From assembly GCA_003533785.1 (NCBI GenBank), contig DQCR01000006.1, positions 12,259-21,566 of the forward strand: a DNA stretch of 9,308 bases, in the 5' to 3' direction. Of the stretch, positions 1 through 5,274 are shown one piece after another. The position numbers and the translations under genes are program-made. The notes under the pieces were generated by a model. The model saw only the letters and a program-made list of their open reading frames with translations, had not been told where the DNA came from and ran no database searches. Position 1 is the first letter of the stretch; each line of letters starts with the position of its first letter. The stretch is from Flavobacteriaceae bacterium (GTDB lineage: Bacteria; Bacteroidota; Bacteroidia; Flavobacteriales; Flavobacteriaceae).

Positions 1-177
1 ACAAATATTGAAGCTGCAGCATCAACGTTTAAATACCATCTTGATTTGGTTCTTAACCTCAGAATCGAAAAGCAAGCTCTATTTAATACCTCTCGACCCC
101 AATAGGCAATCGCTCCCAAATTGAAGAGACAATTATCGACATCTTCTCGGAAGTGGGGAGGGCAAAGGAGGCTCGTC
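1..177. other. Left edge region without a supportable gene
   Basis: This stretch lies downstream of the minus-strand monooxygenase gene and runs off the window. On the plus strand, two frames are open from the edge: one ends at a TAG at 103-105 (34 residues, including the segment IEAAASTFKYHLDLVLNL) and another ends at a TGA just before 122. A minus-strand frame is also open across the region. Open runs of this length occur by chance, and none shows a motif I recognise. One of the plus-strand frames could be the C-terminus of a gene that starts outside the window, converging on the monooxygenase. I see no hairpin with a T-tract that would act as a terminator here. Confidence 0.2.
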
Positions 178-1218
178 CTAAGACAGCATTTCTCTCACCA
201 AGGGTTTCACCTCATTGGCAATCCGTTCAAAAGAGCGCATCAATTGTTCGTGGGTGAGTCCAGCATTGTCCATTTGAAAAGTAAAGCGAGAGAGTCCGCC
301 CAACGCTTGGCTGTGACGTACTATTTTTTCAGCCACTTCTTCGGCACCCCCAACGAGCAATGCTCCCAAAGGACCGTTTTGAGCATCGAAGCGGCCTCGT
401 GTGACCGGAGGCCAACCGCGTTCTTTACCAATACGGGTAAAGGTATCCGAATAGCCTGGAAAATAATCTGCTACGGCATCTTCTTTGCTTTCAGCCACAT
501 AGCCAAGGGAATGAATTCCTACTCGCAGCTTGGCGGCAGCGTGTCCCGCTTCGGCTGCAGCTTTGCGATAGAGATCGACCAATGGGGCAAAGCGATGGGT
601 TTCTCCTCCAATAATGGCAATCATTAGTGGGAGTCCAAGCTGCCCAGCACGAATAAAAGAAGCCGGTGTTCCACCCACACCCAGCCAGATGGGTAACTGT
701 TTTTGATACGGACGCGGAGTTATTTTTTGGTCTCGTAAAGCCGGACGAAACTGCCCCTCCCAAGTTACTATTTCCTGATCGCGAATCTTAAGGAGTAAGT
801 CCAGCTTTTCAGCAAATAAAGCGTCGTAATCGGCAAAGTCGTAGCCAAACAATGGAAAAGATTCAGAAAAAGAACCACGGCCCACGACCATCCCAGCTCG
901 GCCATGACTGATCAAATCCAAGCTCGCATAATTCTGGAAAACCCGAACTGGATCGGCCGCACTCAGAACCGCTACCGCACTGGTAAGTTTGATGCGCTGG
1001 GTCCGTGCAGCCGCAGCAGCCAAAAGGACGTGTGGGGCAGAATCCAAAAATTCATCACGGTGGTGCTCCCCAATCCCAAAGACATCCAAGCCCACACGAT
1101 CTGCATGTTCGATACGCTCCAAGAGTTCTTCGACAGAACGCACCCGATCAGCAGCAGTGGGCAAGCCTTGTCGAATATCTACCCCAGCAAAACTATCAAT
1201 ACCAATTTCCATAGACAT
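178..1218 (-). CDS. LLM-class flavin-dependent oxidoreductase (luciferase-like monooxygenase)
   Basis: This 346-residue protein belongs to the bacterial luciferase-like (LLM) superfamily: single-domain TIM barrels that use reduced FMN to oxidise small organic substrates, usually cytosolic. Visible hallmarks are the early barrel strand with FGIGEHHR (about 47-54), a flavin-site stretch from S80 to G115 that includes TSAVAVLSAADPVRVF, the segment FGYDFADYDALFAEKLDLLL (124-143), and GVGGTPASFIRAGQLGLPL (180-198). From memory, this pattern and the length resemble the Atu2307/SP_0267-type LLM subgroup rather than true LuxA or alkanesulfonate monooxygenase. The physiological substrate cannot be read from the sequence. 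ATG codons at 1218 and 1212 are both possible starts; relatives usually begin near the second (MEIGIDSF). No signal peptide is present. The gene is transcribed divergently from the lipoprotein pair, with no partner gene or flavin reductase in the window. Family assignment is firm; function beyond that is open. Confidence 0.93.
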   Translation of the reverse strand: MSMEIGIDSFAGVDIRQGLPTAADRVRSVEELLERIEHADRVGLDVFGIGEHHRDEFLDSAPHVLLAAAAARTQRIKLTSAVAVLSAADPVRVFQNYASLDLISHGRAGMVVGRGSFSESFPLFGYDFADYDALFAEKLDLLLKIRDQEIVTWEGQFRPALRDQKITPRPYQKQLPIWLGVGGTPASFIRAGQLGLPLMIAIIGGETHRFAPLVDLYRKAAAEAGHAAAKLRVGIHSLGYVAESKEDAVADYFPGYSDTFTRIGKERGWPPVTRGRFDAQNGPLGALLVGGAEEVAEKIVRHSQALGGLSRFTFQMDNAGLTHEQLMRSFERIANEVKPLVREMLS

Positions 1219-1321
1219 ATAAAATAGTGCGGGAAAGGTAATGAGTCTGTGAAAAAAAACAGTACAATAGTTAATTACTTTTAGCGCTCACGGTTTCTCT
1301 CTCTTCCAATTTCTTGTATCA
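1219..1321. promoter_or_regulatory. Divergent intergenic region between monooxygenase and lipoprotein genes
   Basis: These 103 bp must hold the promoters for both outward-reading genes unless the monooxygenase is transcribed from elsewhere. I found no exact TAnnTTTG box on either strand. The nearest plus-strand candidate is TACTTTTA at about 1276-1283, one mismatch from consensus and lacking an obvious upstream TTTG. The region is AT-rich, with an A-run at about 1252-1259. No operator-like palindrome of useful length was seen. Confidence 0.3.
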
Positions 1322-1909
1322 TTGAAACAGATAAATACCTATATTTTGTTTGGTCGAATTTCTTTTTTACTTGGGATCGTATTAACTGTGCTAGGCTGTT
1401 CCAAAAAATTGGAAAATGATGTGAGTGCCCTACAAGAACAGTTGCAAATGCTTACAACCGAAATAGCCACGATACAAGATTCCAACGAAGAATTGGATGG
1501 AATTGTAGAAGAACTTCAAAGTGCCAATACCAACTTTGAAGCATTATACAGCAGCGATTTTATCGGCTGCTGGTATACCCTCAATTCGGCTCTGCAAGGA
1601 GCCCCAACAGAGATTCAAATCTATCCAGGAGGAGTGGGTTCTTTAGATTTTGGAGGCGGCACCTACCAAGTTTTTTCTTGGAGTGAAATCGACGGAGTCA
1701 CCACCTTGCATTTTGGAGACATTCTCTATTGCAGTTGTTTTGGTGTCGATTATAATTTTATTATGGACTCTGCCCAAATTCTTTATGGCGAGATGTTTGA
1801 TCGAGACCATACCCTGGTCTTGGAAACCACCGAAAACCAAACTGATTATTTTGAACTCACCGATTGGAATGATTTTACCCTTACCTTTGATCGGTGCATT
1901 GTCAACTAA
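1322..1909 (+). CDS. Putative lipoprotein with N-terminal coiled coil and C-terminal beta-rich domain, unknown function
   Basis: I do not recognise this 195-residue protein. It starts most plausibly at a TTG (1322): the frame has a stop at 1268-1270 and no ATG before the signal sequence; another TTG at 1346 is possible. Residues 12-25 form a hydrophobic segment ending in the lipobox TVLGC, so Cys26 should be lipidated and the protein membrane-anchored. Residues about 34-65 show a heptad pattern (V34, L37, L41, L44, I48, I51, L58, V62, L65), predicting a coiled coil. The rest (about 78-195) is rich in aromatic and beta-type residues, begins with DFIGCWYTL and resembles the small lipocalin-like domains of Bacteroidota lipoproteins in general character only. 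Cys83, Cys137, Cys139 and Cys192 could form disulfides outside the cytoplasm. The CAP-domain lipoprotein follows after 3 bp on the same strand, so co-transcription is very likely. Confidence 0.75.
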   Translation: MKQINTYILFGRISFLLGIVLTVLGCSKKLENDVSALQEQLQMLTTEIATIQDSNEELDGIVEELQSANTNFEALYSSDFIGCWYTLNSALQGAPTEIQIYPGGVGSLDFGGGTYQVFSWSEIDGVTTLHFGDILYCSCFGVDYNFIMDSAQILYGEMFDRDHTLVLETTENQTDYFELTDWNDFTLTFDRCIVN

Positions 1910-1912
1910 CCC

Positions 1913-2449
1913 ATGCCCATGAGAGAAATGATATTTCTATTCAGTTTTTTTGCTTTGATCCATTGCTCTAAAGAGTCCAAAGACGTTGCCAGCGAATTCG
2001 CCCTAACCGAAGAAGACAAAGCCGCTGCTTTGCAGGTTCATAATAACGCCCGAACCGACGTGGGGGTTCCTCCACTAACGTGGTCCGAAGCCTTGGCTAA
2101 TGACGCCGCTGCATGGGCAAAAAACATGGCATCTAGAGAACAAATGTATCACTCCCAAAATAACAGTAGAGAAGGGCAGGGAGAAAACCTATACATGACC
2201 ACAGCCACCGACCGAGAGCATTCCGGACGCAACGCTTCTCAAGCGTGGTATGAGGAGATACAACTCTATACCTATGCCCCTATCAATTCGGGTGCCAATG
2301 ATTTTGCCGCCATTGGACACTACACCCAAATGGTGTGGAAAAACACGACCGAAGTTGGAATGGCCTTGGCCGTCTCCGAATCTGGAGCGACCTATGTGGT
2401 GGCACGCTACAGTCCACCAGGTAACTTTATAGGAGAAAGACCCTATTAA
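1913..2449 (+). CDS. CAP/SCP-domain lipoprotein
   Basis: This 178-residue protein is a CAP-superfamily member (SCP/PR-1-like fold), a secreted domain found in bacteria, plants and animals whose bacterial roles are mostly unknown. A short hydrophobic N-terminus ends at Cys18 (FALIHC), a likely lipobox, although His at -1 is unusual. The following SKESKD is a Lys/acidic run reminiscent of the surface-export signals of Bacteroidota lipoproteins. The CAP domain spans about 35-175: HNNAR (43-47), GENLY (90-94), the CAP1 signature GHYTQMVWKN (135-144) and a CAP2-like YVVARYSPPGNF (161-172). The classical cavity tetrad appears intact as His80, Glu91, Glu115 and His136. CAP2 has Ala where many family members have Cys, and the mature protein has no cysteine besides the lipidated one, so it is a disulfide-free form. 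ATGs at 1913 and 1919 are both possible starts. It is coupled to the preceding lipoprotein gene and converges on the carbonic anhydrase gene. Confidence 0.9.
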   Translation: MPMREMIFLFSFFALIHCSKESKDVASEFALTEEDKAAALQVHNNARTDVGVPPLTWSEALANDAAAWAKNMASREQMYHSQNNSREGQGENLYMTTATDREHSGRNASQAWYEEIQLYTYAPINSGANDFAAIGHYTQMVWKNTTEVGMALAVSESGATYVVARYSPPGNFIGERPY

Positions 2450-2473
2450 AAAGCCCTTCGAATGGAAGGGCTT
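2446..2473 (-). terminator. Intrinsic terminator between convergent genes
   Basis: A perfect 9-bp stem (AAGCCCTTC at 2451-2459 and GAAGGGCTT at 2465-2473) encloses a 5-nt loop. Read on the minus strand, the stem runs into TTTTTAATA, giving a textbook rho-independent terminator 9 bp past the carbonic anhydrase stop codon. On the plus strand the hairpin immediately follows the CAP gene stop codon but is followed by TGTCATGC, so it may work there only as a weaker terminator or a 3'-end protecting stem. Confidence 0.88.
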
Positions 2474-2481
2474 GTCATGCT

Positions 2482-3099
2482 TTACAGAAAACTAACCTTT
2501 CCAGAGCCTACATCGTAGATGGCCCCGACGATGTCAATCTCCCCAGCTTCAAATAAGGTGCTCAATACTGTACTTTTTTTCTTGATATTGGCCACGGTAT
2601 CATGTACATTTTTTTCGGTGACTCTGTCCACAAATTCCTTGTTTTTTGAAGAACGATCTCCTTCATAGGCCACACTGTCCAACACCGGATCAAAGTTCTT
2701 GAGCAGGCTAGTTAGATTACCGAGCTCCACCCGATCGCAAGCGCCCTTGATAGCTCCACACGAAGTATGTCCAAGGACAACAATCAACTTAGAACCTGCT
2801 ACTTGACAAGCAAATTCCATACTACCAAGAATATCTGTATTGACAAAATTTCCCGCAATTCGGACATTGAATATATCACCAATTCCTTGGTCAAAAACCA
2901 ACTCGGAGGGGACTCGTGAGTCTATACATCCAAGGACGCAGGCAAAGGGATATTGACCGCTTTGAGTGTCGGATACTTGATCCAACAGGTTGCGTCCCAC
3001 CGCTTGGTTGGTCAAAAAACGTTCGTTGCCCTTTTTAAGTAGCGTCAATGCATCGGTGGGGCTTATTTGGTCTTGATCTGTTTTTGTAAATGCTCTCAT
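2482..3099 (-). CDS. Beta-class carbonic anhydrase
   Basis: This 205-residue enzyme interconverts CO2 and bicarbonate using a zinc ion. The beta-class signature is complete: Cys58-x-Asp60-Ser-Arg62 (CIDSR) and His111-x-x-Cys114 (HTSCG), giving the two Cys and one His zinc ligands and the Asp/Arg dyad that gates the active site. The stretch between them, with FNVRIAGNFV (77-86) and GSMEFA (92-97), is typical of the family, as is the length. There is no signal peptide, so it should be cytosolic. It lies 55 bp downstream of the SulP transporter gene on the same strand and ends just before a strong terminator, making it the last gene of the operon. Linkage of SulP transporters with carbonic anhydrases, and even fusions of the two, is established for bacteria. 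The inferred role here is handling bicarbonate brought in by the transporter, although general CO2/HCO3- balance without transport is also possible. Confidence 0.96.
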   Translation of the reverse strand: MRAFTKTDQDQISPTDALTLLKKGNERFLTNQAVGRNLLDQVSDTQSGQYPFACVLGCIDSRVPSELVFDQGIGDIFNVRIAGNFVNTDILGSMEFACQVAGSKLIVVLGHTSCGAIKGACDRVELGNLTSLLKNFDPVLDSVAYEGDRSSKNKEFVDRVTEKNVHDTVANIKKKSTVLSTLFEAGEIDIVGAIYDVGSGKVSFL

Positions 3100-3154
3100 A
3101 ATTTTTGGGTTTTGTTGCTTTTTAAAGCGATTAATTTTTAACTAAAGTGGCCCA

Positions 3155-4744
3155 CTAGGCTGTTTTGCGAGTGGGATTAAAAAAGGTCGTGAAACTCGAA
3201 GGGTTCTCTGTAGTTCCTTTTTCCGATATAAGGGTGATGGTAATATCGTCGAGGCGAGCACGTTCGAGAAAATCTTCCAAGATTTCTACAATGTCGTTGT
3301 CTAAGTAACGCGTCCGACGCACATCAATTTGCAAAGACGTTCCGTCAGGAATAGCATTGAGTTCGTTGAGGATAGCACCTTTATTAATGAAGGTTACCTC
3401 TTCTGCCAATGTTATTTTGATAGAGGTGATAGACTCTCCTGATTTTTCAAGATGCAAGAAATGCGAATTCTGATAACTTTTAATTAAAATAATTGCAATT
3501 CCAACAATGAGTCCGAGGCCTATTCCAACCAAAAGATCGGTAAAGACAATCCCCAAAATTGTAATAAAATAGGGAACGTATTGCTTCCATCCCAGGGCAA
3601 TCATCTTCTTAAATGTGGTGGGGTTCGCCAGTTTGTATCCCACAATAAAAAGGACGGCTGCCAATACAGAAAGAGGGATTTTGTTGAGCAACTGGGGAAT
3701 AGACACCACCGATACCAATAAAAATATCCCGTGAATGATTGCGGAGAATTTGGACCGCCCGCCCGACTGGATGTTAGCCGAACTACGAACAATCACCTGG
3801 GTGACAGGAAGGCCGCCAATGAGGCCAGAGCAAATATTCCCTACACCTTGTGCCAGAAGCTCACGGTTGGTGGGAGTGACCCGTTTATAAGGATCCAATT
3901 TGTCTGAGGCTTCTACACACAAGAGCGTCTCCAAACTTGCCACTAAAGCGATGGTGAATGCCGTTATCCAAATCTCAGCTTCTCCAATCATCGAAAAATT
4001 GGGAAAGGTGAACTGTCCTAAAAAGGAACTCATGTCCTCAGGAATGGGCACTTTAACCAGATTATTTTCTGCAATACTCCAAGAGGCATTGTTGACCGTT
4101 AGCTCGTAATAGATAATTCCAACAACAACGGCTACTAAAGGCCCTTGAATCAGTTGAAAAATACGGGCTTTGGAGGCCAAAACTTGACTCCAGAGAAGTA
4201 GAATTCCCATAGATATCAGTGCGATCAGTGTGGCTCCTGGGCTGATGTATTGAAGCGCTGTAGAAATCCCAGTAAAGGTATTGGAACCGTCCGATTGCAA
4301 AAAAGAAAAATCGGCCTCGGGTACTTGGTAGCCAAAAAATACAGGGATTTGTTTTAGAATAATGATTAATCCTATTCCCGATAGCATACCCTTGATGACC
4401 GAAGAAGGGAAGTAGTAACCTATAATACCAGCCTTTAATAGACCAAAAACAAATTGAATACAACCGCCAAGCACCACGGCCAAAAGGAAGTTTTTAAACC
4501 CGCCAAGGGTTCCGATCGCTGTGAGAACAATTGCAGCCAATCCAGCAGCAGGGCCACTCACTCCAATTTGTGAGCCACTTAAAGCGCCCACTAGGAGCCC
4601 TCCCACTATGCCAGCAATAAGGCCAGAAAATAAGGGAGCCCCACTAGCCAAGGCAATTCCCAAACACAACGGAAGGGCGACAAAAAAGACCACGATACTC
4701 GCGGGTAAATCGGCTTTAAAATTTTGAATAAATGATGATTTCAT
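3155..4744 (-). CDS. SulP-family anion transporter with STAS domain (probable bicarbonate transporter)
   Basis: This 529-residue inner-membrane protein is a SulP/SLC26 anion transporter. Residues about 10-422 contain roughly a dozen hydrophobic segments. Diagnostic stretches include FVALPLCLGIALASGAP (21-37), GSQIGVSGPAAG (57-68), SLETLLCVEASDKLDPYKR (270-288) and NRELLAQGVGNICSGLIGG (293-311), followed by the PVTQVIVRSSANIQSGGRSK region. The soluble C-terminus (about 435-510) fits a STAS domain, ending in a non-conserved tail. SulP proteins carry sulfate, bicarbonate, dicarboxylates or other anions, often with sodium or protons. Family membership does not decide the substrate, and I see no sulfate-assimilation gene nearby. 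The carbonic anhydrase gene 55 bp downstream argues for bicarbonate. It lies 80 bp downstream of a small membrane-protein gene on the same strand, and a short hairpin sits just upstream of its ATG. The start at 4744 is an ATG matching the usual short N-terminus. Confidence 0.94.
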   Translation of the reverse strand: MKSSFIQNFKADLPASIVVFFVALPLCLGIALASGAPLFSGLIAGIVGGLLVGALSGSQIGVSGPAAGLAAIVLTAIGTLGGFKNFLLAVVLGGCIQFVFGLLKAGIIGYYFPSSVIKGMLSGIGLIIILKQIPVFFGYQVPEADFSFLQSDGSNTFTGISTALQYISPGATLIALISMGILLLWSQVLASKARIFQLIQGPLVAVVVGIIYYELTVNNASWSIAENNLVKVPIPEDMSSFLGQFTFPNFSMIGEAEIWITAFTIALVASLETLLCVEASDKLDPYKRVTPTNRELLAQGVGNICSGLIGGLPVTQVIVRSSANIQSGGRSKFSAIIHGIFLLVSVVSIPQLLNKIPLSVLAAVLFIVGYKLANPTTFKKMIALGWKQYVPYFITILGIVFTDLLVGIGLGLIVGIAIILIKSYQNSHFLHLEKSGESITSIKITLAEEVTFINKGAILNELNAIPDGTSLQIDVRRTRYLDNDIVEILEDFLERARLDDITITLISEKGTTENPSSFTTFFNPTRKTA

Positions 4745-4758
4745 ATGAAGTAGTTTTT

Positions 4759-4776
4759 ACTTCCACAATAGGAAGT
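4759..4776 (-). promoter_or_regulatory. Short inverted repeat just upstream of the SulP start codon
   Basis: ACTTCC and GGAAGT form a perfect 6-bp inverted repeat around a 6-nt loop, ending 14 nt before the SulP ATG. Beyond one mismatch, three further A-T pairs can extend the stem. Neither side has the T-tract of an intrinsic terminator on the minus strand (it is followed by AAAAAC). It could be an operator, a translation-control hairpin in the leader or intercistronic RNA, or chance in AT-rich DNA. No function can be assigned from one copy. Confidence 0.3.
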
Positions 4777-4824
4777 GAAATAATAAATAGTGATGTATAC
4801 TTGTAAAGGTGGTGGTTGAGAGAT

Positions 4825-5124
4825 TTAACTCAATTCAGGAGGGGGTAAATGAATTTCTTCGTGAATGATGTGGACTCGTTGGAGCGCTTCTTTATGCATG
4901 ATCGAATGGGCATAAATGGAAAGCGCATCATAAAATCTTGGGATAATTTTATCTACATCTTCTATTTCCTTTTCACTGTCTTCGGATTCGGACTCGGAAT
5001 CCCAATCCAATGACAAAGTGATCTCGTTGGGGGCAGTATCGGTATGGAGACGCTCTACTGTACTCACAATAATCACGGCTCCGAAAAGAGATAAAAATAG
5101 TATGGCAATATAATGCTGCTTCAT
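4825..5124 (-). CDS. Small membrane-anchored acidic protein, unknown function
   Basis: I do not recognise this protein. From the ATG at 5124 it has 99 residues: MKQ, one hydrophobic segment (about 6-22, IAILFLSLFGAVIIV), then a soluble part with a dense acidic run (D40-W-D-S-E-S-E-S-E-D-S-E, continuing to about 58) and a C-terminus containing His73, His77, His85, His88 and His92 and ending LPPPELS. A single anchor with the soluble part outside the cytoplasm is the likely topology, by inference. The frame also opens at a GTG seven codons earlier (5145), which would put Lys-Lys and a Cys ahead of the anchor; the ATG gives a cleaner signal-anchor. Codons run on to a normal stop, and the residue composition is protein-like. 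It precedes the SulP gene by 80 bp on the same strand, so it is probably the first gene of the bicarbonate operon. The acidic and His residues suggest cation binding, but that is speculative. Confidence 0.65.
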   Translation of the reverse strand: MKQHYIAILFLSLFGAVIIVSTVERLHTDTAPNEITLSLDWDSESESEDSEKEIEDVDKIIPRFYDALSIYAHSIMHKEALQRVHIIHEEIHLPPPELS

Positions 5125-5178
5125 CTTCTTAATCAAACACCACACTCAAGAGTGCTTTGTTCTTTTTTCAACTTTTTA

Positions 5179-5186
5179 CAAATATA
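5179..5186 (-). promoter_or_regulatory. Putative Bacteroidota-type -7 promoter element (TATATTTG)
   Basis: TATATTTG on the minus strand matches the TAnnTTTG box recognised by the primary sigma factor of Bacteroidota. It would place transcription start about 48 nt before the ATG of the small acidic protein gene, in a suitable position to drive the small protein, SulP and carbonic anhydrase operon. No TTTG box lies at the usual spacing upstream; the closest TTTG is only 10 nt away. The call therefore rests on one element and its location. Confidence 0.45.
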
Positions 5187-5234
5187 GAAAAATGAACAAA
5201 CGTAACGACTCAGGCGAGATTGGGTTGTGTTAAG

Positions 5235-5274
5235 AAAAAAACAATTCTACCTTTTCAGCGCTCTTTTTCAAGGT
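5235..5274 (-). terminator. Weak terminator-like structure after the BNR/VPS10 gene
   Basis: On the minus strand, ACCTT (at the stop codon of the large gene) can pair with AAGGT 16 nt later, and 7 nt beyond this is a run of seven T. The stem is only 5 bp with a large loop holding a small AGCGCT palindrome, so this is a poor match to an intrinsic terminator. The T-run and the promoter-like box that follows suggest that transcripts end near here. Confidence 0.25.

Noticed and set aside
121..627. Open plus-strand frame of 168 codons
   Set aside because: It is antisense to the well-supported monooxygenase gene, starts at a TTG, has no motif and shows the odd Arg/Ser/Phe-rich composition of a shadow frame.
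904..1227. Overlapping plus-strand open frames opposite the monooxygenase N-terminus
   Set aside because: These are shadows of the conserved monooxygenase coding sequence; the translations are low-complexity Pro/Ser/Arg mixtures.
178..2449. Raised GC content as a sign of horizontal transfer
   Set aside because: Hand counts of 60-base lines gave about 50-58% GC in the monooxygenase gene, but the CAP gene reached a similar value on the line counted, so there is no sharp contrast.
3100..3154. Small palindromes (AGTGGGCCACT and GCTTTAAAAAGC) in the gap between the SulP and carbonic anhydrase genes
   Set aside because: Their loops are too small to form good hairpins and there is no T-tract following, so neither a terminator nor an operator can be supported.
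4062..4463. 133-codon minus-strand frame inside the SulP gene
   Set aside because: It lies in another frame of the same strand as the transporter, which is clearly coding, and its translation lacks any membrane pattern or motif.
5125..5145. GTG start seven codons upstream for the small acidic protein
   Set aside because: The ATG at 5124 gives a cleaner signal-anchor (MKQHYIAILF) and the extra residues add nothing expected; kept only as an alternative.
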